NCBI GenBank assembly: GCA_029204225.1 | Contig: CM055108.1 | Coordinates: forward strand, 6,015,599-6,079,598 | Length of the DNA: 64,000 nucleotides | Source: Diphasiastrum complanatum | Taxonomy: Eukaryota; Streptophyta; Lycopodiopsida; Lycopodiales; Lycopodiaceae | Reading direction: 5' to 3' | Notes under the pieces: generated by a model | The model's input: the letters and a program-made list of their open reading frames with translations, nothing else | What the model was told of the DNA's origin: nothing | Databases searched by the model: none | Shown: positions 10,256 through 24,600 of the stretch, one piece after another | How positions within the stretch are numbered: the stretch's first letter is position 1 | How the letters are laid out: every line of letters starts with the position of its first letter | Translations under genes and position numbers: made by a program

Positions 10256-11235
10256 TATCCAATTTATTGTTATACATTGTCAAAATTTTCAATTTTTATA
10301 CATGTAAATGTGCTATAGTGCCTAAATTCATGTAAAGGCCTATTTGCACTTTGTAAATTCACATTTAGGTTAGAATTTGCGACACTCTATAAGAGATGCA
10401 GTAGCGGATCTCAACCAACGTTTTGACGGTTGGTAAACGACATTGAGGCCGGTGATCGTTCCTATAAGGTCGACACTTTGTGCCATTGTACTTATGCATT
10501 TGCACAAATCTGAGTATCAATAAAGAGAGAAGAGCAAGTTTCTATAAACTCAAGCATACTTTCCCTCTATCAACTTTTATAGCATTACTTCTTATCAATT
10601 GAGTGAATACACTCTGTATGATCTGTGATTGTTTGTGATACTATTTTGTTTGCGTCACACATATTTCTCATTGTTTACTGAATTTCAGCCACTCTAACAC
10701 AAATTTTTAGACGTCACCAATGACTAATGTGTGTAGGGAATTAGCCGAAGCTGTTAGGCATAACCTTAAGCATAACTTCTTTCAATTTTGAATGAGCTAC
10801 ATGTTCAGATAATGAATGTGTTTGATGCTCAAATCTGTTTGCCTGCGATAAGAACTAATTCTGTGTCTGATTAAGAGGAATCTTTAGCCAATGCGATTCT
10901 GTTTGATGAATATGTTTGCTAGTTGTTGTTTGATCTGATTGCTTAACTGTTACCCGAAGGGCCCGAAAGGTAAAGTAATCTTTATAATCACAGACCTTGA
11001 CCAAATTGTTTCATCATTGGTGTTCTTGGATGCCAATTTATTCAAATATCTTTGGATAATCAGATATGTTGCTATAGTATTCATTGTGAATATTACACAT
11101 TCCAGTCTATTTACCATTATACATACACTTATCATACAAAAGATGAGATTATTCTCCCTCTTGGGGAACAATCAAACCTTTTATACTACTTAATTCATTG
11201 ATTTTGTGGAAATCTATAATGACTAGGCCACCACA
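10233..11235 (+). mobile_element. 5' LTR of family B (Ty3/gypsy, tRNA-Asp primed)
   Basis: The LTR starts TGTGGAGCCTC and ends GGCCACCACA; the terminal TGTGG/CCACA is a perfect 5 bp inverted repeat. Length is 1003 bp. A near-consensus tRNA-Asp PBS follows after five bases, and a gag-protease coding region comes next. The first 133 bp recur inverted at 7523-7656. No matching 3' LTR was found downstream before the microsatellite block. Confidence 0.8.
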
Positions 11236-11240
11236 TAATT

Positions 11241-11258
11241 TGGCGCCATTGCCGGGGA
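11241..11258 (+). other. Primer binding site, tRNA-Asp type (family B)
   Basis: TGGCGCCATTGCCGGGGA matches the complement of the plant tRNA-Asp 3' end at all but one position (A for G). This PBS type is typical of Athila/Tat-group gypsy elements, which gives the lineage hint for the following gag. Confidence 0.8.
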
Positions 11259-11411
11259 AATGAATTTCATCTTTTGCAATAATTTTAAGTGTATTACGTA
11301 CAACGAATCTTTCTCATGTAACACATACCAATAACATACTCTCAAACAACTATTGAACAGAAACGTTTAGAGCATGCACATTGATTAGAAGCATATAGGA
11401 AATCTAGAGAT

Positions 11412-13012
11412 TTGTATTTGCAGAATTTGCAAAACTCGTCAGTTAGAGCAAGATTAACACCTGAAGCGTTTAATGATCTTCTAAATGCTACTACAACATT
11501 TTTAGATTCATCTGATAAAAGATCCGTTGAAACACCAAGTTCTACAGATTCATCTGAATCAAATTCGTCTTATTCTACTTTCAAACCAAGTTCAAAATCA
11601 AAATCTTCTTCATTAGAACCATCATCTGAGTGTAGTCTAGATTCTAATCCTCCAAATCCTCCAAGTCCTCCAAGGTCATCTAGCTCACCACCACCTGATA
11701 ATATGGCTAACCCAGTGCCACCCACATCTACAAAAATCAGATACGATTTCTTTAAGGGATTGTCATCTGAAGAAGCGGATAGTTATTTCTCACAGTTTGA
11801 ATCCATTACCATAGCAAATAAAGAACATACGGATGAGGACTAAGTTAGAATTTTGTCAGGTCTTTTGTGGAAGCAGGCTAGGATTTGGTACAGTCAATTA
11901 GTACCGGAGACGATTAATACTTGGAACGCATTAAAAGCAGCATTCCTTAAACAGTTTAGGGAAATAAGATATTCCACTAGATTGTTGGCTCGGCTTAATT
12001 TTGTTGAGAAAAAGCCAAAGGAATCACTTATGAAGTATACTCATAGAGTGTAGTAAATATTCTTTAATGCTTAAAGATAAAAAAAAAAAAAACTAAGACA
12101 AAATCTGCGAAAACCGCAAAAAATGTGAAAAATGAGACAAAAAAAAACGAAGGTCGCAGAACAGTTAGTAAAAATTCATAATAGTAAGGAACTAGACCTT
12201 GATAGGCCTACTGAAAAACATTATGATGTTGATATTAGTTCAAAAGCTAAAAAGCTTTTAGACGAAAAAACTAGAAAAGTTAAAAAAGTAACATTTTCAA
12301 ATCCAGTTATAAGTAGCGAGATACCTAGAGATCCATCGCCACTTAGAAACCGTTCTTATGATATAGTAAAGACCTTGTCTCCAGAATGTCCAATATAACT
12401 TTTAAACAACTATTAGACGATAATCAATATTACAAGAAAGAAATTAAGCAATTTTTGCAAAATAGAAAGAAAAGAAAAACGAAGTTACCATTCGTCAACG
12501 TAGGATTAGTTAATTACGGTGATGAAGGTCAACCCGAGATTCAGGTAGTAATCAATGGCTGCATCTTAGATAGTGTACCCATAGATTTCGGATGTAGCGT
12601 AAACATAATGACTGAAGAAACAACATATGAGTTAGGCATTCATCATAGAATAGCACCCACCTTAAGACATTTAAGATTAGCTTATGCAACTAGAAGATCA
12701 CCAATAGGAGAATTGTCTCAAGTTATAGTTTATATTGGGGACCATAAGTTTCTTATGGATTTTATAATATTAAGAACTACAAGACAATTCCCATTTCCAA
12801 ATGAAAATGATAATACACTAGACATAGCTATGGTTGAGATTCAAGATACGTTTGCTACTAAAATACCTGATTTTCTAATAGGGAAAGAAGAATTACCTTT
12901 CTTACTCTGTACTTTCAAAGCACACAAAAATGCGTTCAGATGGATTACAAACGCACATGACTGTTATTTTCTAAGGTGGCTACGTTTATTTCTGGATCTC
13001 TTGATATACTGA
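11412..13012 (+). pseudogene. Ty3/gypsy gag and aspartic protease remnant
   Basis: The open stretches 11412-11843, 11853-12053, 12132-12398 and 12386-13012 together make a broken polyprotein. A serine/proline-rich N-terminus is followed by a retrotransposon gag core (YDFFKGLSSEEADSYFSQFE, then WNALKAAFLKQFRE). A lysine-rich linker and a protease-like segment follow (VPIDFGCSVNIMTEETTYEL). The catalytic D-S/T-G triad is D-F-G here (12584-12592), which should abolish activity. A TAA ends the first stretch inside gag, and other stops or frameshifts follow. Coding decays after 13012; no RT, RNase H or integrase follows. It sits just after the tRNA-Asp PBS, so it belongs to the family B element. 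Confidence 0.8.
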
Positions 13013-15236
<2,224 letters not shown>

Positions 15237-15562
15237 TTTATTTTTCAAAAAAAGAACAAAACATAAACTCCAAAAGTTTTTAATATCTTCAAGCATACAC
15301 TAGCAACCCACTTGATGTTCACAAAGACACAAGTAGCAAGATCCTCTTGATCTTGATTCAAAATAACTCGTAAGAAGGATTCTACAAAACAATGCTCAAG
15401 AAAATTAAAGTTGATTTGATTCTAGAAACTCACAAAGGTTTTACTTGACTTTGATCTCCTCAAATCAAACTTCTAGCCCCTCTATGGAATCCTAGTTTTG
15501 CTCCACAGTCTCTCTTGTGTTTTCCTATCAATCTTAGGGGTTTTTCCTAGTAGTCTTTACGT

Positions 15563-15575
15563 TGGTATCAGAGCC
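15563..15575 (+). other. Primer binding site, Met-type (copia-like)
   Basis: TGGTATCAGAGCC is the classic initiator-Met primer binding site of plant copia elements. It follows 'agtctttacgt', so an LTR should end at about 15560 and the repeated microsatellite block could lie within or beside that LTR. No LTR start was identified and no copia gag follows, so the element is a relic or non-autonomous. Confidence 0.6.
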
Positions 15576-16655
15576 CGACTAAGATGCCGGTTTTGGATGG
15601 GATGAGAGAAGTTCTACATCAAATCGGAATTGGAACGCACTTGGATTCACATCCCGGTTGGAGTGTTGTTTTTTCAAGGGAAAATTGGGTTTGGATTCAC
15701 TAATTCTTGTTTTGAGCATGCTTTTCAAACTTGGTGGTAGAGTGCTCTTCTCCTAGTTTGATTTTATTGAGATGTTGTGGATTAGTGTGGAATTCATTCT
15801 TATTTTTTTGAAGCCTTGAGAAAGTTTTCGTTTGAAGTAGAATGATTAGCATGAGTAAATCCACTTTTTTGGTCTAAATCTGTTTTTTTAAATGAACAAT
15901 TTGCATGAATCCATAATGTTTTGGACAGATTAAATTTAGATTAGTAACAGATGGTTTGTTGATAGATTGGTGTGAATCAATGTATCTTGATTGAATAAAC
16001 TAACTGTGGCTGGGAATCTTGAATTTAATGATTGCATGTGGAAAATTTGTGCTTTTTACAAGTCTAATCCTCTTGTGTTTCATGCAAACTGTAAACATAG
16101 AATGGAAAATGTAAGTTGCCTATTATTTTGAGAAGCAGATAAAGATTTTGAATAAGTGATGCATGTAGTTAGTGACCTCTGTGAAACCTTTCTCTAGTTG
16201 ATGCTTTCTTCCCAGACCTCTGAACAGTGATGCTATTTTGTGCTATCAGTTGTTGATCTAGAATCTTGACCTACGGGAACTGGTCTGTTGTCTCTTGTCT
16301 GATTGTGAAACCCATTTTTGGAGTCCTTGAAACCTTGAATTGTTGTTGATAACTGTGAGACAGTCGGTTCTTGCTTTATACTATTTTTCTCAGACTTTGA
16401 TTTGCATAAATGATGCAAATAGAAAAACACCGGTGCAAAGAGTAGGTCAGGCTTTGCTTTGTCGGTAGCTTGGACTGTGGGCCATGATGCCAGATTCTGG
16501 ATGCAATGAACTGTGGAAAGAAGCTTTTCTGACAGGACAAATTGGAAGCAAGTCATGTTAGTCGCAGTGTTGAAGCAGGATGAATGCCTGCTAGTTTAGC
16601 CCTGCTGAAGGTCCGAGGTGGAGAGCGATCCCATTCCCTTCCTGCATGTGGAAAA

Positions 16656-16657
<2 letters not shown>
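15576..16657. other. Non-coding stretch after PBS
   Basis: No gene family is recognisable. A frame of about 40 codons opens at 15584 (MPVLDGMREVLHQ) immediately after the PBS and then stops; it could be a vestigial gag start. The rest is AT-rich without structure that I can support. Confidence 0.35.

Positions 16658-16729
<72 letters not shown>
16658..16729. repeat. (CT)n microsatellite
   Basis: An uninterrupted CT run of about 36 units. It is followed by 300 bp (to about 17040) without a gene. Confidence 0.95.
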
Positions 16730-16731
<2 letters not shown>

Positions 16732-17045
16732 ATGTAAGTCCCAATTTGGACCCAACTCTAAAAAGTAATCTCTAAGTTTAAAAATGACATTGGGCCTCTA
16801 GTTTTTTAATTCCAAGGCCCAAGTCAAGTTTATTTTATTTACAACTTTAATTGCGTGCTCATTGGGCCATGGGCTTATACACGCAGGATGACATGCCCTC
16901 GCAAACTGTACGTGAACGTTACCGCTCATACGGCTCCCAACCCCAGGTCCAGTCGAGAGGATTTTATTTATTTACACTTTGTTGGGAATACCCCCAACAG
17001 GACCCACGGCCTGAAGTAGTGCCGGTCCCTCGGCACTATGCCGGT

Positions 17046-19535
17046 TTAGTATAGCGTTCTCTTGGACCGCCTCTGGTGGATCAAGTAGCCAATAACATCT
17101 TCCATGAAGTTGAGACAGTCCAGTTTCTTCGAGTCCTTTGGCGTGTGGAAGGACTTGTGGACTCCTGTTAGCCATTCCTGATCCACCCATGCTTGGAATC
17201 GTTTCGTCCAGGGATCTCCAAGGAATGCGGCTCGGTAATATACGCGAGCGACTAGCAGCTGGTCTTCGACTTTGTCGGAAGCTAGCGCCTTATTTGGATC
17301 AAAAAATATGGAGGGAAGAAAATCATTCCATTTTGTTTCAATGCCCATTAAACATTCTAAGTTCCGGGCGTAAGTGGCTGCCGCGCGGACTATGGGATCG
17401 GGACAATTGATGTAGTGATTGGCGAATGTGGAGAGAGCCCTTCTGGCGTCTACATCCGTAGTCCACCCATATTCGGATTTGATGATTGGCCAGTTGAGAT
17501 TGTGTAGTGTGATTTGGTCCAGAGGAGTGCCGCATTCCACCCATTTGGATCTTCTTGGACATGGCAAAAAATGCACGTCCACCCGTAACTGTTGTGGACT
17601 CGTCACGTAAGCACTGATGGCCGCAGGGTCTCTCTCAAATAACTGTTGTCGCCACTCCGGTTGTGGTTGGAGGACGGGTAAGGCTTGCAATTCTTTTTCC
17701 TTGATGGTCTGAGCTGAGAATGATATCTGTCAGCCGTCTCTTGATGACTTGTGGGGATATTTGGATAAAAATCCATTGATGTTCTCCTCCACGGACTTCG
17801 GTCTTCGAAAGGCCCGGCTGGTAGATATCGTACGCGAACCTCTAAATGATGTTACTAGGCCTTGGCTGGTGGTTGCGCCTTGGCTCTAGTCTCACGTCGC
17901 AGCAGTCGCATATGGTTGCCCTTGGTCTCGGCCTTCGGACCCTTGATCTGGTTGGAATCCCTCTGCTGCCTACTGGCTCTGATCTTGGTTGGTACTAGTC
18001 TGTACAACGTCAAAATTAGGTGGCGGTGGAATTACCATGAGGGTGGGCTGGGCCTTCATTTCCATTATTGTTGGCACGCCTTGAAGGCTTCCTTGGCCTG
18101 GGCGAGCTCTTGCGTTGCGCGTGCCCGATACTTATTGACCTATTCCTGGTAGTTGTTGAGGGTTTGGCTATAAATCTGCACCTGACGCCGTAGAAGATTC
18201 ATCTCTAATTGGGAAAGTGGCCTTGTGTCTGGTGCAGATTGAGCTAACCAAGCGAGCTTTTCGTCTTGCAAGGCTTTGACCTTCGTCCCCAGGCACGTGT
18301 TCTCTGTTTCCAAAAGTGTAAGTTGTGCCTACATGGGGGCAAGCCGTTGGGATGCTTCAGCTTGAAGCTCCTGCACCTTTGTGGAGGCCTCAGTCAGTGC
18401 TTTGGAGATGCTTTGAATATATTTGTTTAGGCCCTCCTCCTTCTGCTGCAGCTTGGCAATCTCCTAGTGCCCTGCTTGTTTGTGTTGTTGATCCAGAATC
18501 AGCTCTTGCTGCAACTTGGTGAGGTCTACTCGCAACTGTGTATTACTCGTTGCCAAATGTAGTACCCTACTTTTCAGAATAGCTTTGGCCGCTACCGCAT
18601 CCAGGATGTATTTTCCTAGAGTTTGGTACGCCGTCGTTAGATCCGTGGGAGCAGCTGGTACACTGGCACTGGCACGGGCTTATGTTGTATCGGCCCTGAA
18701 GACGTGTGGAATTCCGTCGTCATTGTCTTCGATCAGGTTTTAATTTATCCTGATGCCATTTGGAGCAGTAGGGTCAGTCCGATCTGGTGATGATACAAAA
18801 ATTGTTTGTACAAATGCGTCATCAGGCAGCGGTTGGCTACCCTCGACAACCTTTGTTGGCAAAGCGGGTGAGGGTAGATAGGTGGGATGAGCATTGGAAA
18901 CCGTGCACTTTTGCCTCGAGAAGTACGTAGGCAAAGTTACACAACAGGGGGCCTAGTGCAATTCACTCACGGTTGTTGGGTTTGATGGAGTTTGTTAGTT
19001 CTCGAATAAGGAAGCTATGCCAGTTGTATGGCACAACAAAGGGATTAGGGAATTCTAGAAAGGATTCCACTATCTGACTCAGCAGTGTAGATTGGATTCT
19101 GTCCTTGCAAAATGTTGAAATAACCAAAAAGTTATTCAACAGATGCGCAGCCGCCTGAATGATGGATTCCGTGATAGCTTCTATTAGGTAACCATAGTTA
19201 GTTTGGATGGAGACTTCTAGTGTGGTTTGGGTGACGAATGGTTTGATCAGAGCTTTGGCGTGGCGATGGGAGATGGTTGACGATCACCGGACATAATGCC
19301 AACGGTGACCATCGAGTCGTCCTAGGTGGCATAAGCGTGAAGGGCGAGGCCCATGTCAATCTCATAATGAAAGAGCGCCGGGTAAAAAACCCATTGCTTC
19401 AAGGAGTGGGCCGGTTGTCTGTAGCCATGGTTGGATCAGAGTGTCAGAGAATAGAGGCCAAATCTGTGTGGCCTCGTGGATGTCACGCTGGATCATCTGT
19501 TTGGTGCCAGAGTCTTCAAAGGATGAGGAGGCCAT
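17046..19535 (-). pseudogene. Gag-like coiled-coil protein relic of an LTR element
   Basis: A minus-strand coding region can be followed, with several stops and frame changes, from an ATG at 19535 (MASSSFEDSGTKQMIQRD) to a stop near 17046. The N-terminal part is helical and hydrophobic (ITESIIQAAAHLLNNFLVIS, about 19160). The middle (about 18550-18080) is a clear coiled coil rich in Q, E, L and K (for example LRVDLTKLQQELILDQQHKQ), with CAG-to-TAG type stops. The last 214 codons (17690-17046) are open and globular, with WPIIKSEYGWTTD and KWNDFLPSIFFDPNKALASD. I do not recognise the family precisely. Length, coiled coil and repeat setting suggest the Gag of a non-autonomous LTR element. Higher GC than its surroundings marks it as once-coding. 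Confidence 0.55.
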
Positions 19536-20633
19536 GTTAGCAAGGATGATTAGTGGTCAAAAAAGTCGAAAAAGTAAAAAAAACGGTGGAAAATGGAAAA
19601 AGATGTGGAAATAGTAGAAAACTGAGAATAATGAGTGTTGGATGACAATGATTGTAGTTCAGAACGCAGATCGGTGTTTAATATGAGCAGATGACAGTTG
19701 GTAGGAAGTTTGGTCGAAAACAAAAAACTTGGTATTTTTAGTGGAAATTTCGGCAGAGCTTCGCTAGCAAAGGTGACAAATGACTCGAATTCAGCCCTTA
19801 TATAGCAGAATTTAGAGTGTGTATTAGGTGAAATCCACTTTCCCTTGCTCAGTTCTACCCAAATTTTGGCAGGCACCTTTTTTACAGGATTCTAAGACCT
19901 CAGGGAAGTCTACGAGAGTTCAAAAGGTGATTTGACTGCTATGCGAAGGTTCTGCGAGGGTTCATGTTGTCTGCGAGGGTTCAACTCTCCCAAGAAGTGA
20001 TCTCTCGCACAACTTATTTCTGTGATTGGATTTTTAAGATCAGACCATGTAGGCAGGCTAATTTCACTGCTCTGATTCCATCTAGGCACCTTGCGAGGGT
20101 TGGTAAGATGATCTTGATGCTCTGCGAGGATTCTAAAAATTCAGCTTCTGGGAACTCTCGCATACACTAAAAAATGATGATTCCTCCATCAAGAACTCTT
20201 GCAAAGATTTTCATGGATGCATCTAGGTTAGATCTAGTGACTGTCCAATTTTTAAGAGTTATCTCCCATGGGATTTCAAAATATCATGAAAAAAGTGTTC
20301 TTTCAGAGTGTTTTTTGACGAGATCTTGAGATTTTCTGATTTTTAACTTTTGTAAACTGGTAATCAACTTCATCCAGGCTTGATCTGATTGTTGGTAGTT
20401 CTCTGGAAGTTCTGATGGATTCTTAGTAGTAGATCCATCAGTCAATCTAATGATCCGCTTCTTTTTTATCCTATTAGGATCTAGATCCTCCTTGGATTCT
20501 GATGGATTTCTCTGATCTTGCCAGATCTGGCTGAATCTTGATGGATTTAGCTTGATTTGGCTTGATCTCCTTAGATCTAACGGTAATGACTGAGCTGATT
20601 AGCTTTTTGTAACGTGCCACCCCCAATCTGGAT
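19536..20633. other. Spacer with recurring TGCGAGGGTTC motif
   Basis: No gene. 'tgcgagggtt' or close variants occur at about 19940-20100 and again as 'tgcgaggatt' near 20125. 'gatctgg/gatggatt' motifs recur between 20380 and 20640. The region lies between the integrase relic and the gag-like relic, both on the minus strand, where an LTR is expected, but I could not define LTR ends. Confidence 0.35.
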
Positions 20634-21383
20634 CTATCTCACTGTGGTGGCCAATACTTGTGCAACCGGATACCGTTGATGGGTGTGCCGAATGGCATCC
20701 CATCTAGCTTTTCTAAGTTCACGGCGATTAAGAATTTCCTTGATCCTATAAGGACCTTCGCCAGTGAATTTTAACTTTCCCTTGATCGCTTTGGTTTTAT
20801 ACATCAGGACCAGATCTCCTGAATGAAGATCCTTCTTTTGTAGTCTGCGATCATGCCAAGGTTTGCGTCTTTCCTTTTCAGCTGCCAATGCATGCACAAC
20901 TAGTAAGTGTGTTTCACGGAGTTTATGCAAAGCTTCATGGCATAGCTGTAGAGATTTGGACTCATTAAGACATTGCGCGGTGGCAATCCTTAATGAAGGA
21001 ACCAAAAACTCTACTGGCATCACAGCATCCTGACCATATACCAACTGGAAGGGTGTTTGATCAGTGTTTCCTTTATATGTTGTCCTAAATGCCCATAGTG
21101 CAGCATTCAACTTGTGTCCCCAATCTGATATTCTAGCCTCAACTGTTTTCGTGAGCACGCTATACAAGATCTTATTGGATGATTCTGCTTGCCCATTACC
21201 ACAAGGATAATAAGGCGTACTGGTTCTGTGGATCACGAAGAATTCCTCCAACAGGACCTTGATGATGAAATGGCTTCCGCGATCGCTGACTAGTTCCACC
21301 GGGCATCCGAAGCGCAGAATGATATTTTCATAAAGGAACTTGGCAGTTGTCCTAGCATCAGCTACTCTTACTACTGAGCACAC
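20634..21383 (-). pseudogene. Ty3/gypsy integrase fragment, minus strand
   Basis: The minus-strand frame encodes the integrase core and C-terminal domain: CSVVRVADARTTAKFLYE, RFGCPVELVSDRGSHF (a catalytic Asp region), YYPCGNGQAESSNK (around the catalytic Glu), then WAFRTTYKGNTDQTPFQLVY and the GPY/F-like KLKFTGEGPYRIKEIL. The frame is open for about 249 codons, but it starts inside the core. Everything upstream is replaced at 21384 by an oppositely oriented copia gag. No chromodomain follows. It is closely related to the integrase end at 26688-26990. Confidence 0.9.
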
Positions 21384-21384
21384 T

Positions 21385-24300
21385 ATACGAAGTGCGAGAT
21401 ATAGCTTCCAAGCTACATTTCAAGAAGAAATTTTACTCCCTCAAGATGGCGAATGATGATTCCCTACATAATCACATCAACCAGTTCAAGAACCTGCTAA
21501 AGCAAATGGCCGCTGTCGGATCTGTCGTAGACGATCAAGATGTAGTGATTCAACTACTTACAAGCTTGCCAAGCTCATACGACAGTTGGCTGATGATCAT
21601 CACGACACATCCAGAACTGACTCTTTCGAGAGTCATTACTATGTTGTTGCAGAAAGACACACGGAGGAACGAGGCCTCAAGTTCCTCAACTGATTCTCAC
21701 GCCTTGTACACCAACAAGAGCACGACTAAGCAAAAGAAGAAAAAGGTCCGAAGCAATCAAAGCCAGACTAGAAACCAGCACAGCACAAAGAACAGTCGAA
21801 TCTGCAGACGAAGAAGAAGCTGTTCTACTGATATTGCAAGCGAAACAACTACGAAATTCAAGACTGCCAGATACTGCAAGCAAAGAACAACAGCAAGGGG
21901 CAGTCAAATCAAGTGGCAACTGCATCTACAGAAGCTCCACAGCCTATTCAAGAAACAGATCATGATGTCTTCATGACCAGCCATTAAGGAGCATCCAGCA
22001 ATAGTTCTTGGTTCCTGGATTCTGGTGCCACTCATCATATGACCAGTCTCATTGGCTGTTTCGAGTTCTATACACCTTACAGTACCAATAAATATGTTCA
22101 CCTTGGTGATAATATCACACAAGCTATTAAAGGTGAAGGTACTGTGAGATTGAGCTTTGCAAATGATCAATCTAAGCTACTTTCTAAAGTCCTGTATGTA
22201 CCAAATTTATCTACAAATTTGCTCTCTATAAGCAGAATCACAGTTCTAGGACATAAAGTAGAATTCGAATGTGATCAGTACAAAGTAGTTGATAGGACAG
22301 GCAAGATCCTAGCATTCGGAAAGAGGCATGGATACTTGTATAGATTAAGTCATTGCTTTTTTGCCTCTAGTCAGGCACTCAGTACTTCTATCATGCAAAT
22401 AAAAGTCTACTTTGGCATTATAGACTTGGTCACTTGAATCATGCTGTTGTACAACAAATGCCTAGACAATCTATTGTTCTTGATCTCGACTATCCTCCTG
22501 ATAAAGTCGAGTTACCTGTTTGTCAAGACTGTCTAGTTGGTGAACAGACTAAGAAACCAATTAAATCAAGCCATCGGCATATTGCTAGATGATTGTTAGA
22601 CATTGTACATTCAGAGATTTGTGGCCCGATGAAAAATCCTTTGCTGAAGGATGCAAAGTATTTTATAACTTTTATTGATGAATTTTCCAGAAGGACTATG
22701 GTGTACTTTATAAAGAAGAAATCAGAAGCTTTCAATTGCTTCAGGATCTTCAAGGAGCGTGCAGGAAAGGAGACTGGAAGGACGATCAAGGTCTTAAGGT
22801 CAAACAATGGTGGAGAATATATCTGTACTAAGTTTAAGGAGTACTGCCAGAGCCAAGACATCAAGCAACAATTCATCACTCCTTATAGTCCTCAGTCGAA
22901 TGGCTTAGCCGAGATGAAGAACCATACCCTGGTTGAATCAGCCAAATGTATGCTAGCACATGCATCGTTGCCCAAGAGATTTTGGGCCGAAGCTGTCTCC
23001 ACTACAACTTATGTCCAGAATAGATGTTCGACCAAGGCCCTCTTAGGCAAGACACCCCATGAGGTGTGGACAGGCTCTAAGCCTTCTGTGAAGAACCTAA
23101 GAGTGTTCGAATGCGTTGCCTACGCACAGATTCCGAAAGACACGAGGAAAAAATTGGACTTCCAAGGTCTCAAGACCATCTTGATTGGATACACTTCATC
23201 TGATAACACATACAAGTTGTATAATCGTGATATCCAACAAGTCTTGTACAACCAAGATACAGTCTTTATTGAGGATCAGTTTGTTGACATCAAAGGCAAG
23301 GATATTGCTCCAGGAGAACCTTCATCACCTACCATTGACACGACATGAGGTGTGGAAAGGCTCTAAGCATTATGTGAAGAACCTAAGAGTGTTCGGATGC
23401 GTTGCCTACGTGCAGATTCTGAAAGAGACACTCAGTCATAGAGGCACTCAGCCAACCAGACTTTGATCTCTGGAGAGAGCTATGGACAAAGAATATTCCT
23501 CTCTGATCAAGAACTAGACATGGTCAGTAGTCGAAGCTCCTATTGGCTGCAATATCGTTGATTGCAAATGGATCTTCGAGATCAAATACAATGCCAATGG
23601 AGCAATTGATCGAAGGATGACAAGACTGGTAGCACGAGGATTCACTCAGATCTCCAACGTCGACTATAGTGAGACTTTCAGTCCAGTAGTCAAGCATTCG
23701 TTGATTCGAGCCCTCCTATCTTATGTTGCAGCTGCCGACCTCAAAGTACATCAACTTGATGTACAAACAACTTATCTAAATGGAGTTATACAAGAATACA
23801 TCTACATGATCCAGCCCAAAGGATACGTTCTGGAAGGTATGAAGAATCATGTCTGTAAACTCCACAAAACACTTTACGGCTTGAAACAGTCTGCCAGAGC
23901 TTGGTTTCAGAGGATCAACACATTTTGCATCGAACAAGATTTCAAACCAAGCACTACTGATTGCAACATCTATTCCAAGTCAGTGCAGCAATCCTTCATT
24001 ATCATCACCTTATACGTGGATGATATGTCGCTTTTCAGCAACAATACCAATTTGGTTAAGAATTCTAAGCAGATGTTGTTTTCAGAATTCGACATGACTG
24101 ATCTAGGCAAAGCCCACTTCTGTCTGGACATTCAGATCCACATAGACAGAGCTAGACGACTGATCTACATCACTCAACAAAGGTATCTTCACAATGTTTT
24201 TAACAGATACAATCTAATGAATTATAAGTTAGCTCACTCACCGATGGATCCAGGCCTGCATTTGTCAAAGGACCAATGTCCCCAGACCAAGCAAAAAGAG

Positions 24301-24600
24301 GAGCAGATGAGAGAGTATCCTTATCGATTGATACTTGGATCTCTCATGTACGCAATGGTTTGTACAAGACCAGAGATCTCTTTTGCAATAAGCTCACTTA
24401 GCCAATATATGGCTAATCCTGGCATTACCCATTGGGAGGCTCTCATAAGAGTCATGAGGAATATTTGAGCTACCATGGACCAGTGCATCTGCTATGGAGT
24501 ACTGTAGAACGCGGGACATGGTTGCAGATATATTCACGAAGGCATTGTGCATTGCTTAGTTTGAAGATCAAGGCATTCACGGATTCAGATTAAGGGGGGA
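21385..24600 (+). pseudogene. Ty1/copia polyprotein remnant, 5'-truncated
   Basis: Order on the plus strand: gag UBN2-like core (21392-21976; LHFKKKFYSLKMANDDSLHN); protease (WFLDSGATHHMTSL at about 22015-22056, then 22039-22437); GAG-pre-integrase; integrase (22593-23348; VHSEICGPMKN, FITFIDEFSRR, FITPYSPQSNGLAE); reverse transcriptase (23617-24468; VHQLDVQTTYLN, LYVDDMSLFSNN, GSLMYAM). The RNase H core is deleted: after 24468 the sequence jumps to the terminal segment 'TRDMVADIFTKAL' (24511-24549). The polypurine tract TAAGGGGGGA is at 24591-24600. Stops lie between gag, protease and integrase, and an 80 bp integrase segment is duplicated at 23346. The element starts mid-gag at 21385, with no 5' LTR. 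Confidence 0.9.

Noticed and set aside
17046-17690. Reading the 214-codon minus-strand frame as a virus coat protein
   Set aside because: Nothing viral was recognised, and it is continuous with an upstream coiled-coil coding relic typical of retrotransposon Gag.
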